NCBI GenBank assembly: GCA_013396755.1
Contig: VWZF01004021.1
Coordinates: 1,700,630-1,764,629, forward strand
DNA from: Sclerurus mexicanus
Lineage: Eukaryota > Chordata > Aves > Passeriformes > Furnariidae
DNA: 64,000 nucleotides
Direction: 5' to 3'
Within the stretch, counting starts at the first letter, position 1. Each line of letters opens with the position of its first letter. A model generated the notes under the pieces. That model was not told where the DNA came from. It saw only the letters and a program-made list of their open reading frames with translations, and did no database searches. Positions 11,776-24,700 of this stretch are shown here, in pieces. The position numbers and the translations under genes were made by a program.

Positions 11776-14700
11776 AGGGGAGAGGAAGGCTGGGTCACTC
11801 GTGTTCACAGGGGTCTTGATCCAAATCCCTTGGCACACCTCAGTCATTGCTTTGCCCTGCATAAAAGAAATTTGAGATGCTTCATGTGTTTTTAAGAGGA
11901 GAGTAATTTTGAAGTGCAGTCACTTGTAGGCTGTTGGGGCAGGTAAGAAAGGCATGTCTAAAGGGACATCAGTATGAAACCATCCAGATGCCTTGCACAT
12001 CTAAAGAGACTGGATATATTATAAATGAATAAAGGCCATCTATAGTAAAAGATTATATCAGTAAGGAAGAAGATGATGTCGCCTCGATTGAAAAAAAAAA
12101 GCAGGTTAATTCACCCAAAAAGAGATGTGAGGGCTGGGCAGGGATCTGCTGGTGCTTGCAGGAGTCCCAGTGCCTTGGTAGGTGGGAAAGGAAAGGAGAC
12201 ACCCCCAGCCACCAGTCCTGGGTCCAGGGTCCTGCTCCCGGACCCCAGGGCTGACCCTTTGAGGTGCAGGTCCTGCTGCCCTGGCCATGAGAGGGACGAG
12301 GGTGACACCCCAAGGCTCGGCACTGCAAATTCGGCTGTGAGTGGATGAGGCTTTGCTTCTCATCCTTGTCAATTTATTGCTTTTATGGTATTAGTTAAAA
12401 AAACCAACAACCCAACAACGATTCTTTTTAATTATCTCTGTTAAACAGTTACATGACCTGGACTGCAACTGTAAAGATTTTTGAGTGAGCAAAGATGACA
12501 CAAAGCTCTCCTGGCTGAGGGCTGGGGGTTTGGGGTGGATTTTGCTGTGGAGGGTGCTGGGTTTGGGAGAGCAGCACTGGCAGGGCCACGAGGAGCAAAA
12601 CAGACTGCACAGTTCAGAGGCCAAACACAGAGCTGGGCACTGGGGTGGGCAGGAGGAGGAAGGGATTTAGTTTGACTTAAACAGAAGATGATTTTTAGAA
12701 AATGTCAAAATGAAACATGGGGTGGCTTCTGACTTGGGGTGCTTCAGTGAGAACACGCAGTGATGGTACCCCGACTCTTTCTAAACTAAGCTCCTTTCTT
12801 TTTTTCCTGCACCAACTCAGCCTTTTGAAGGTTGCCCACTGATTTTCAAGCATATTTCATTAAACTGGGTTGAAAGCAAATAGTAAATAATGTGTAGATT
12901 TGTTCTGCTTTCTGATATTTAAAGGAGCCCTTTGCACTGACTTAAATGGCCTCTGGCTATCCATTTAGCTTACCATTTACCTTAGCATTATATGTGCAAT
13001 CTATCCTTCAAAGTTCCTATTTTTCAGGTATGAACATCTTAAATTCTAGCTTGAATTCATCCCTTGTTAGTGTAAGCAGCTCCAGGGAAGCTGAGGGACT
13101 CCATCTCGCTCTCCATCGTGCTCACAGCCAGGTATCACCACTCAGTATCTCTTTATGATAATGCCTCCAGGGAAAAAGGAAAAATAAAAGCACGGTGTCA
13201 AACTACAGGTGTAGCAGCCCTTGAAAACTCCCAGGCAGCACATGGGGTCCAAAGTGCTGGATTTGCTGGGACCAGTACATACTGGTGCAGCTGAACTGGG
13301 CTGAGAGAGGGAGGGAAATACTCTGCAGGAAGACACTGCAGGTGCCGTGCTTTATTGCCGGAGTGGGACCGTGGAGGAGCAGGGTGTGCAGTAACTCTGA
13401 GCCACACTTAGGTGGCAAGATCACTTTTCAAGGTATATATTCTAGCCCTTGCAATCACTGAACATTGCTCTACTAGTGCAGCTTGAAGTTTTACACCTGC
13501 TAATACATACTTTGGAATGGCTTGAGGAGGTAAAATGCTAAATAAATACGAAGTACTAGTTCTAGCACTCAGGGAATTAGAGAGTGGAGCAGCATGATCA
13601 AGGGAAGGTAAATGCTGTCCGAGGTGAGGTTTATTTCCCTCGGGACTGGCTGCACTTCCACAGTAATGAGCTCCTCTGAAACAGGTTCTTGGCTAATGAG
13701 GGGAGACAAGTTTGGCTGAGGTGTTTCTGGAGGATCTCTGGTGAGGGGATTCTGCTTTCCTTTCCCATTTAAGCATGTATTAAATTGCAATAAAATAGCT
13801 AATTATGAATGAGGAGGTGAATGTACTTCTTCAGACTACAGATGTCTCTTGGTTTTAACCCCCTTGGATAAAACCCAAGGTATTTTTTCCTTCATCTCAG
13901 GTTTAATGCATGGCAGGTCTCGAGCCACTTTCTGTTTACTCTGATGGGAATTAGAGATCATTTCTCTGGAGCTGGTGCAGCTCCACTTCTGCAAAGCAGC
14001 TGTTGGGCTGCTTTGGGCTCTGCACCCCTCACCCCACTGTGCAAACAGGAGGGGATCCAACGGGGCTGGAAAATTGCTGAGAAACACCATTTACAAGATC
14101 ACTTTTCAGTACTTGCCTTGGGTGCCTGGCCCAAGGAATCTTTTTTTCCTTCTCTATTTCTTCCCCCATAAAAATTAGTATATGACTTGGGTTTTTTATA
14201 GTTTTCAGTGTTTGGTGTTACTTATCTTCATTAACCTGTTAATGACCCCAGACCTGAACCCCACGGATGACATGCCAGGTGCTGGGAAGTTAGTTCTTCA
14301 GCCATGAACTCCACCCACTGGCTTCACGAGAACAAAAAAAAAGAAAAAGAAAAAAAAAGAGGAAACCCCCAGCTTTCCTGGCTTGTAAATGATGGGAATA
14401 ACCACAAGGTGTCAACCTCCACCAAGCTCCAGCTCGGAGCCAGGTCTGCTCTCCCGGCAGGGGCTGGGATGGATGGATAACCCTGTGTGGTGGCTCTGCT
14501 GGAAAACCCAGGTACTTCTTCAAGTGGGGAAAAATCGCCTACAAAATGGATTGGTTTACCTCCGTTCTTTATGGAAATCCTTCCTTTCTTTCTTATTTCT
14601 TTTATAATGTCCTGCAGCCAAATTCAATGTCCCGTTCCATTCTTTTCTCCTGACCACAAAAGGAAGTTTCCCAGACATTGTGACAAAACCAAGAAGCCCT

Positions 14701-17700
14701 TTTTTATTTACTTTAAAGGTAAATTTGAATTTTTCCTTTGTAGAGCAGCATTTTCAGGCAATCATTGTCCAGTATGTTGTCCTGTGCAGTTGCAGTGTTG
14801 GGTTTTAACCTTCTGGGCAACCCAAACCTGTGTTTCCTCATAGGTATTCCCTTTGGGGATGCAATGTGTGGTGCTCCTGTTTTGACCTAAGGTGCACCAC
14901 ACTTATCAAATGCCATTGCTTTCTGTAAAAAGCACTGTCCCGAGTGCCTTTAGATAGAAAGCAATCCCAAGGATTTCTTGCTGCTTCTTTTATCCCGGGA
15001 TTTCTTGCAGTCTGGGCTGAGCGTGGCGTGGCTCGTGGGCTGGTGGCATCGCTCAGAGCCAGATGTGATGCCTTGACGCTGGTTATTGTAACGAGGAACT
15101 GGATTTTCCTGCCAGAACTGTTTTAGCTGTTGCACAAAAATGGAGAGGGAACACCCTGCCAGGCACTTACACTTGACACTGGTTCTCGATGGGGAGGAGT
15201 GGCACTTGACTGGCAATTACTGGCCCAAGGAGGGAGCTGGCTTGTTTTTCCTAATGTGATGGCAGAAGTGATAAGTCTGGAGAGATAAGAAAGGAAGTCG
15301 AAGTAAACCCCAAGGAAAAATGTAAATGGTGCAATTATGAAGGTAATAGAAACAGAGAAGTATTTTTATGCAACACGATTGAATGGGCAAAAATGAGGTA
15401 AAAAGACATTTCTTCCAGGATTAGAAGCGAGCTCAAAATTGCCAAGGCCCACTGGAAGTGGAGGGGGAAGAGGGGGGAAAAAGAAGCCTGCTGTAGCATT
15501 TCTTTTCCTTTTATAAGCTTCTTTTTCTGGGAGCCCTGAGTGTTCAGATGGAGCACACTTAGTGCCTAGTAACCCAACAAAGCTTCGATTGGTGCCTCTG
15601 CAGAAAGATTTTCTTTTCCTTGCAGGTTTCTAACCATGAAAAAACCCCTGAGATCAGTTGCTTCAGAATCCTTAATTAAACACAACAAAGAAGGGCAATT
15701 AGAGCTGTGTTTTCCTTTTGTCATCCAGCAAATCTTGCAAACTTCAAAACCCTTTTCTTGCTCCAAGATTTATAATGGGAATAAATCATAATTATTCCTG
15801 TAATTATCAGCCTGAAGTCAACATCAGCAGGATTATTTTTTTCCCCTTGGAGGAGGTTCTGAAACCCATTCAAGAGGAATTCACTAACCTCTTTTATTGT
15901 GCAGGAAGCAAACCAACAACGCAGGCGTGGTGATTTTCCCAGGCCTTGGCTGCCTGCTTCCTTTCCTGTCACTTCATGTCACATCATTCCTCCCTCCCGG
16001 GTCCTGCATGCCTGCTTGCAGCCGAGTAGCTCCTGTTGGGCTGGACGCCCTCCATGCGTGTCATCAGAGCCAAAGAGCTCATGACATAAACAGGAATAAG
16101 ATGAGGGAAGAATCCAAGGGGACCTGAGGACTTCAGAGGTCAGCAAAAGAACCAGAAATACAACCTGTCACTGAGAATAAACACTCGTGCACGTTGCATC
16201 CCTACAGGCATCTCTTCCAGGGATGTTGGTGTCGTCTTGGGGGTTGGCTGATGTTGTGCTCGTGCCCAGCAGAAGGGAGCAAGTTCTCCACTTCAGGCAT
16301 TGAAGGTGACAGTGTGCTTGTTTTTGCTGCTGGGAGGTCAGAGTGCCCTGCCTGAGGACAGGACCCTGACACTGCACCTGGGGAACGGCAGCCACAGCAG
16401 GTCCTGTGTGTCCTGCTCTCACTGGAGAGCTGGTGGTGGGATGGAGACCCACTGGGCAAGAAAACCACATTGGACAGAAGCTCCTGATGTTTTTAAAGGA
16501 TTTCAGGCAGGTGCTTTGCTCGTGAGTCTGCCCAGGGTTGTGCTGCAATCCGGTTTCCCACACTGGTGTGATGGATAGGGCTCCTGTAGGCACAGAGCAG
16601 CCAGGTGTCCTCTCTTCCCTTAGTGTATGTGTTCCAATTTGCCAGGGTGATATGGCAGTGTAAACCTCTGAGCAGGTTTCCCAAAACACAGCTGCTTTGT
16701 TTGCTTTGCTTTTTTTGTTTTGTTTCCCTTTGCTTTGCGGGTGTTTCCCAAACCAAATGCAGCAGTGGAAGCTTTTCCTGCAGAGCTGGGGACGAGCATT
16801 CCCAGCCACGGCAGTGCAATGAGCAGGCTCCAAACTGATTTATAACGCAGCTGTAGAGGTGTCCCCTGGATGTCTGAGGTGGTTTTTGGTTACCACTAGA
16901 TGTCCTTTCAGCCCTGCTTTCCCCACTGCTCCTTCAGAACAGCCGTCTTGGCTGGGCTCTGCTGGTCACAACCCAGGAGCTGCCAGACACCGAAGTGCTG
17001 ATGAGAGCAAGGACTGGGGCTGAGCCCCGGACTGCTGGAGCCTCCCAGACATCCCTTTGATCTCGCACAGTTTTGTCTCAAGTAGTGCTGGCTCACAGAA
17101 ATAAGGATGCTCTGGATGCTTGTACTTCAACTTCTGGATTTGTACTGGGTATTAAATACTTGAATCAGGGGCTGTTACTGCAGGGCCACTGGTTAGTAGA
17201 GGTGATGGTCCAAGGAGGCAGCCTTGGAGGGTAAAAAGGACGGTGACTATCTCAGTTTCACAGGATGACCAAGTGGTGGCCCCATTTTGTGCAGGTTTTG
17301 AACTTAACTTTCTATGATACGGTGGCTCAAATACCTTTGTGAGCACATTCCATAGAAATGTAGGTATGTGTGGGATTTTCCACGTTCCCTGGCTGCCCAG
17401 AATTTTGCAAACAGTATTTCTGTGTGTATCAATACCTATGAGCACCAGTGATCACTCCAAGCATCTGGAGCTGCTTGCAAATGCAGCCGCATCCGCTGTC
17501 TCCCAGGCAATGGCAATCCCAGTTGTTGTTCTGGGGTGGGTTACGTCAGGTAAAGGAATTAGAGGAAATCTGCTTTGCCAGAAATGTGTGCTGGTTACAA
17601 GGATAACTGGGGGATCATGGGGTGCCGCTTTTCAAGGTGAAATGAGCACCTTCCAGGAAACACTCGGCTCTCTGTGGTTTAGGATCAGAGGAAAATCAAT

Positions 17701-20540
17701 GACTAACAGGCACGGAGTTTCTGGCAGAGCAAACACAGTGAGAGCTGCAAACAGCACTCCTCAAAATGTATTTCCAGTTGTGACCTTGCACACCTCAACT
17801 CACTGAAGGGAAAAACCTGAACAACAAATCCCAGCACGAGTGCCAGGCATGGAAGATCCACAGAATGCCCTGGCATGAACTCCATGCAGCCGGGGTTTTC
17901 AAGGTGAGCTGCCCATCCTTCTGGATCTGAAGCCCAAACTCAGCGCAAACCAGCTTACCTTTTTCCAAAGGTGCTAAACAACTAGAAATAAGTGAGGTCT
18001 TCAGATGCTGTGCACATCTGGATTCCCATGCTTCATCTTTGAAAACTCGCTTTGGAGGAAAAGTACCCCAAATGTGACTGGAGTTTCATTTGTCCTAGCG
18101 GGAAGTGTGTTTTGGAGACTGCAGGCTCTGTCTGGGCTTATATAAAACCCGCTAAGTGATGTCAGGTTGCACAGGGGCCCTTCACCCTTGGCCAGGCACA
18201 GTTCCCTGGCTCTGGATCCCAGTGGGATGATGAGTCCTGGGGGTGGTGGCTTTTTTATTCGCATTCATTCCCATTCTCTACAAATATTGGCCCAGAAGGG
18301 ACCCAACTCTGCTGGTTAATTAGCTCAGAGAGCACTTGTGCTGCTGTAACACCTCCTTTGACTTCCCACTCAGGTCTCATTGGTGGCCAGTGCAAACCCC
18401 AGCCCCTCGATGGACTTTCCCATTGAGCCCCACATTTGCTCCCACAGCCCTGATAAAACCTGGTTAGTGCAGAACCAGCACTTCCACCACATGGACGTGG
18501 CCAGGAAAGGTCCCCACGTGTGTAGCAATCTGGCATGGCCTCATGCCCTGATTTAGGGAGCCTGGGGCAGCTGGGGCACTGCAGGACCTGCCCAGAGCCA
18601 TCTCACACAGACCACCAAGCAACTATCCCTTCTTAATAAACTTTTCTGGCCATCGCTGACCTAGACCATATATGAATAAGTGAAAAGCAAGTGGTGAAAG
18701 GCTCTGTGTAATATTACTAATCCCACGTAGTGGGAAAAGTGTTGAAAAGGCCAGGCAGATCTCCCCGCTATTGTGTCCTCTCACTGCAGCTGCTTGGTTC
18801 ACCCCCGTGCTTTTATTAAAATAAAATTTAATAGCACTGTTTCTGAATGGGTGCAGCCCGTGGATACTCAATGCCCAGGGGAAGGGTGGGGTGTGTGAAG
18901 GTCTCCTTTGCAGGGCTTTTTGCTGCCTTTCCATGTGCTCCTGGCTGCAGAGGGCTGGGGAGCAGCTTTGCAGGCTGGATGGGGGAAGCAGTTGGTTTCT
19001 GCCCTCCTCGAAGGCTCTGGGAAGGGTTTTCACTCTTGTGATGCATCACAGAGTAAAGGAACTGCAGGGTCTGAGCGCTGCTCCTGCCCCCCGGGAGGCT
19101 CCTGCTTACCCTGCACATGTTCAGGCTCTTGGGAGGGGAAATTGGGAACTGGGGAGCACTCAGGGCTGGCTGGTGCGTGCTCACACCATACTCCAGCGGC
19201 TTAATTTTTCAATCTCAAAGCACGAAAATGTGGTTTGCATATGAGGGAGGCTGGACTGAAGGGTCTCCTGTGGCTTCACAGACTGCGGGGGGAAAACAAA
19301 AGCAAATCTCAAGGCTGCTGCCAGATCTTGGTGGAGGAGGTACCTCCATAGACATATGAGATATAGAGATTTAAATGTTTTAGCAGGGATGTTTCGGTCT
19401 GAGGGAAAGTGGCTGATTTGTTTGTGTTTGTGACGGCAGTTCCCTTCTGATGCAGAACTTCACACCTGCGTATCAGGGATGGCAAGGAATGCTCCTCCTG
19501 TTCCTGGGAAGTTAACCACCCTGCCTGGACACGCAAGTGAAAACTCTTAGGAAAACCAGCTCAGAGTCAGCTTTTTCTCTTCATGGTTTCAATTCCTGTT
19601 TCTGAGAGTTTTTCTATTCAAAAGACAGATTTTAGGTTAAAGGAAATACAAGTATCGAACCAAATGTTTGGTTTTGGGTTTTTTGTTTTGTTTGGTCTCC
19701 CATTCTGGCAAGTGGGGGAAAAAAACATAATTGCTTTCCTCTGTGCTTAGTTTTTGCTGGTGATTTTGGCGTGGCAGAGGAACCCAGAGCTAAGAGTCAT
19801 TTGTACAGACCGTACCCTGTGAGGTGTGAACCACTGGGAGCTCAGTTCGGGCAATCAGAGCCACACACAGCATTCCCAGGGGCGTTTAACCACCTCTTAG
19901 GCAACCATATGAATGTTTTCCCAGGAAATGCATTGCCCAGTAGTCGCTAAATAAACATAAACCTTTTTTGAAGTCTGCCAGCGTGTTGAAATGGAGCAAA
20001 AACTACTGGCTTTGTTAAAATGTGACTTGAGAAAGGAGAGAGGCAGCTTTGCCCAGAGATGGGGTTCAGCCTTGTGGTCGATATCCCCAGGGATTTGATT
20101 TCTCAAATACTCTGGGATCTTTCTCAAGATTTTTCCTCATAGGTATCTGAAGCTTGATCTTCATCCTCGTGCAGGTTCATAGGTTTTTGTTGTACAAGTT
20201 TCCCTAATCTAACCCAGATCTTGCCTAAATCACTTTTGACTTGGTTTTGCGTGGGTCAGAGTGGTTGATCTGCGTTCACTTAACATCACAGTAGTGGCTG
20301 TAGGCAAATGGCATCACCCTGATTTGTGTCACAGCGTTCCTCGTGTTTGGCTAAAATCCAAAGCCTAAAATGAGGAAAGGAAAGTAAATTGTACTGGGAG
20401 AACGTTTTCTAATTCCAGAGTCATCAAGATGCCGTATCCCTAATCAGCTTCTCTGAGTCACTGCTTTTCCCCCCAAACCAATTCATCCACAAAAAATAAT
20501 GATTAGAAGTGCCTGGAGTTCCCTGACGGCTTAAGGGAAT
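11776..20540. other. Intergenic, no gene recognised
   Basis: This is the second part of the interval downstream of CXCL14. It has short uninformative frames only; the largest is a 221-codon minus frame at 16168-16833 of no recognisable family. A polypurine A/G tract lies at 14333-14361 and short poly-A runs occur near 12090. No CR1 element, tRNA-like fold or splice-bounded exon set was identified. The distance from the gap edge to the CXCL14 poly(A) signal is about 14.9 kb. Confidence 0.55.
14333..14361 (+). repeat. Polypurine (A/G) tract
   Basis: An uninterrupted A/G tract made mostly of A runs separated by single G. It is low complexity and could also be an old poly(A) remnant, but no target-site duplication or attached element was seen. 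Confidence 0.7.
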
Positions 20541-20559
20541 TTAAAAGCAATTGTCAACT

Positions 20560-21708
20560 TCTTTTTTAAATATATTTTTTTATTACTTTTTTTCATTTGT
20601 CTTAGAAAGAAATATGAAATCTGCATGCAACCTTCTAAATATTTCAAACATTTAAATAGCATATGATAATTTAGCAGTACAGTACATTATACAGCAAGAT
20701 AATATAGGGAGACTTCCTATAGTATATTTACAAATGAAAAGGTAGTTTTGTTATATTAAAAAGAGGAATGCACTGCTTAACATTGAAGTATTACATTCAA
20801 ATTAATGAATATGTTGTATTGTGACTAAAACATACGTAGGTATCTATATGTTTGCCCTATCGTGTTTTTCATAAAAAGGTACCTTTTAAAGGCTTTCTTT
20901 GTTGTTGTTTCTACAAATCTAGGAAATCATACACAATAGCCTTGAAGCTTAAAATGTCTCAGTACTGAAGCCACAAACTTCCCGTAAGCGCTTCAGGTGA
21001 AAAAAACCCCAAGAAAACCAAACAAACTTGTATTTTCTTAGTAATAAAAATAACCTAGGAATGCTTTCTAAAGCACAGAAGGTTAAATGGAGATACGGGA
21101 CGCTTCGCCTTGCAGCAAGACCTCAAGTCCATTAAAGAAGAGGTACACAAGTGATGCTCACACCCACGTGAGGAGGTGCTGAGGGACCTCACTTCTGCAG
21201 GTACAGCCACGTTTCATGGCATCTTCCCCAGAAAACTCGTCTTTGGTCCCTGCTTTGCCTGACTGAGGTGGAGCTGCAAACGCGCCCAACGAGCCCAGCA
21301 CCGAAGCTTTCCCACTGCGAGGGGTGAGGGACATGGCTGTGGAACACCATCACAAACATTGCTCTTTGCCTAATGAGCTTATAAAGCTCGATTGCAATCA
21401 TAGTGCAGTATGAATGAATAATAATAAAAAAAACCAAAAGCAACAATCCCATTTAGACTGAAAAGCATGTGTTTTTCCCAATTTCGGTACGGAGCAGACG
21501 GGTGTGAAATCAGAAGTGCAACAGATGCTTGTGAAATCTGGAAGCCTTTTGCACGTGGCTATAAAATGTAAAAACTGACCCTTGGTAAAAAGTGCTTTAT
21601 AATAATATAGAATTTGTGTCTTATGTCTGCAAGAGAGAAATAATCTTCTGTCGAGCCCAGTCCTGTGCCAGCCAAGGGAATCCGCTCCATTCCTCTCACC
21701 ACTTTCTC
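20560..21708 (-). other. CXCL14: CXCL14 3'UTR
   Basis: This stretch follows the CXCL14 stop codon (21709-21711) on the minus strand and ends about 20 bases after an AATAAA at 20579-20584. At about 1.15 kb it matches the long 3'UTR known for mammalian CXCL14 transcripts. It is strongly AT-rich, especially at 20570-20960, with several ATTTA-type words that could mark AU-rich mRNA decay control. The end point is inferred from the signal, not from transcript data. Confidence 0.75.
20579..20584 (-). terminator. CXCL14: CXCL14 poly(A) signal AATAAA
   Basis: Plus-strand TTTATT reads AATAAA on the minus strand, about 1.13 kb past the stop codon. I saw no other canonical AATAAA on the minus strand between the stop and this point. 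Cleavage is expected near 20555-20570. Confidence 0.75.
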
Positions 21709-21724
21709 TTATTCTTCATAAACC
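21709..21724 (-). CDS. CXCL14: CXCL14 coding exon 4 (C-terminal VYEE)
   Basis: After a ctgtttag acceptor, the first base completes Arg94. The exon then reads Val-Tyr-Glu-Glu and TAA (21709-21711). This tiny coding tail on a long 3'UTR exon matches the mammalian gene structure. It is too short to appear in any ORF scan. Confidence 0.93.
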
Positions 21725-24700
21725 CTAAACAGAAGAAGACACAAGAGCAGGGTGTTTAAACTGTGAATGAGAGAACTCCATGAAACAATAACAAAAACAA
21801 TGGAACAATAACAATCCTAAATATACAACCTACAAATAATAAAACCCCAGAAAACAAAGTTTTAGCCTTTGCCTAGGTAATTTGGAAATTAAGTTATTGA
21901 CTTCAGCAGTTACCAGATTGCAATCTGTGTCCACAAAGCACCTGGGAGGAGTGCTGGACTTTGACACTGCCACATCTTGGAGGCATGTGGGAAATAACAC
22001 ACTGTGCCACGAATATCAGGATAAATAATAAGAAGAAATCCACATCTGCTAACTCACTTTAACCACAGGAAAATCCCTATCTCCTGTACAAATGTTGAAG
22101 CTTATCATGAGTTGTACATAGATAATAAATTCACAGTATTTGTTATGCTTGCAATAATATTACTCTGTCATTTTTCTAGATAATTTCCTGATGGAACAAT
22201 TTGATGGGTTTGTCTGTCTGCATGTTTCCAGAAGGCACAATCCTGGGGCTGTGCATCCTTCATCATATTAATGATGGCATTATTCAAAAAAAAAAAAAGG
22301 AAGAAAAAGAAAGAGGGCAAGAGTGTAAATATGTGGTTATGCAATAGCCAGGGCTTCCCCACGTGCTCTGCTTGTGAAGCAGATGCAGGGAGCTGGCAGG
22401 GAGTCACGGGAGATGGCTGGGGCTTGTACCCACTGCCACTCACAGTGCCCTGGCATCGCCTGTGGCACCGTGGGCTGTGCTGGAGCTCGCTGGTACCCTT
22501 GGACCTGCAGAGAGCTTGCTGCTCACTGCCCTCATCTGAGCTCGATTTTGGGGAGCACATTCCCCACCAGATGAGGAGGATGAGGGTTTGGTGTGACTGT
22601 AATGCGTGTGGGAGCTCTTTGCATGGCTGGAGAGGTGGCAGGAGTTGGGCAGCTCTGCTTAATTACAGATTAATTAATTAATTACATCACCATCAGCCAT
22701 TCATGTTTCTCATTTTCTGTCCTCTCTCTGTGACTGATGACTTAGGGGAAAAAAAATCTTTACAAGGCAGAAAGTGTCAGAGATTTTTACCAGAAAATTC
22801 CTGTTTTTCTGGGCATGATACAATAATCAAAATTGGCGAATCCCTGTGTCATCAGATACTGATGACACAGTAGTTGAGGTGGTGTGATTAAAGTGATTTA
22901 AAGCTCTCCTGACTGCTTTTCTCCTGACTGTGTAAAAGTAGTTTAGCTTTTCATCTTGGATTTTTACCCACAGAAGGGAGGTGAGCGTACGCAAGCAACT
23001 GAGAATATCAGCTGATGAATATTTTAACCAAAAATAATTACTATTTATACTGAGAGCAGCCTAATCCTAAAATAGAAGTGAGATCTGCATGTGGCAGGAA
23101 AGAAATAATATCAAGAGCACCCATTTAAAATTGTAATTATGGTAACGGTAATGGATAGAGCGCGTGCATTTCCCTGGCTTCTCCGTGTCTGGGAGCTGCT
23201 GGTTGCCTGAGTTGCCACCAAGGACATCCCCCATTCAGAGAGCACTTACCTGCCCTTCTCTTTCCATACTCGGTACCACTTGAGCAGCCTCACTGTGTTC
23301 TGGCGTTTGGGGTTGAGGCAGTGCTGCTGCTCCCCCCTCACCTTCGTCCACAGCGTCACACTGCAGGGCAAGGGAGGCAGGTTATGGCAGGCACAGGCAA
23401 TTCCCAGCCCTGCTCCCCCTCCGGAATCAGTCAGGGGCTCAGGGCAAGGCTTTTTAGGCTCTGTGTTTTGTGGCAGATGTTTGAGTGTGTTGGAATAATA
23501 ATAGAGTAGCAGGTTGTTGGCCTTTCCCAAGCAGTGCAGTGCACCCCTGCCCACCGTTATACTCTGGTACCAGAGGAAGAGCCACCCACGGTTTTAATCG
23601 GTGGGTTTGCTCTGCCTGTTAGATATAATCTTTAGAGCCCACTGGATTATTTAATTAGAGCTCATTCAGGCAACCACAAGGTCTTTGCATGAGGAGACTG
23701 TTCCTTCACACTCAACAAGACTTCATTCAAGGGAAAAGATCAGAACTGTTTCGTTGATTATTTTAATTTTTTTTCTCCTTAATTCTGCAATATTTAAAAT
23801 ACTTGCATGTGGCAGAGTGCCTGTGTGTCCAACAGGCCAGCTCTGGGCCTCGGCACGAAGCCCTGGGGGCTTCAGCCTCCTCTGATCACAGCCTGATCCT
23901 GCTCTCTTTGGCACCTTGGCGTCCCCTTATTGTCAGGACAAAGTGTGTTGGGAGGCAAGACATGCAAAAGCCTTCTCATTGTTTTAGGTCCCCTTCTGGA
24001 GGGCTTAGTGAGGTCACCAGTTGAACTGCTATAAATGAGGTGATATGAGAGACCTGGAGCTGCTTCCCAAGACGATGGCTTTCCAGAAACATCAAGACTA
24101 CCCTGATTCTTGGAGCTCAAAATCAAGCAGTTTTCTGGTTTTGCTATGAATGTTGTAAATTAGAAAGAATCAACCAAACCCACAACCACAATTTGTATTG
24201 AAATACAAATTTTCTGGGAATACCATCAATAACAGGGAAAAGCAGTTACTTAACTAAAACAGTCTAATGGAATTATTTAAATGCTCCTAGAGATGTGAGT
24301 AAAATGATGGCAGAAACCCAGAAATACCTATGTACACTGATGGGCTTCTTTTGTGGTTTGGTTCAGAAAGGAGCTGTTTATCTTCTAACACAAGAAAAAG
24401 TGCCTTTCAAACTTTCACCCTCTTGGTGCACAGGAGATGTGCCTGATGAGGCAAAACGTGCTGCCTGTACGAACTGAACTCAGGGTCTCAACGTATTTCC
24501 AGTTTTGAGATTGCACAAGGTGTTCAAATAGTTCTTTCTATTCAATTAACCCTCCTCCCTGCTCCCCTTTCTGCTCCACCTCCACCAGGTGTAAGTTAAA
24601 GTCACAAAATGTTAAGGTGTAATTTCCAGGTTGTTTTCTGGGAGGATGTGCCCCTTTTTCCGGTGCATGGAAAAGCATCCAAGAGCCTCCGTGGTGGCTG

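Noticed and set aside
16168..16833. 221-codon minus-strand ORF
   Set aside because: No recognisable domain, and an equally plausible frame occurs on the other strand.
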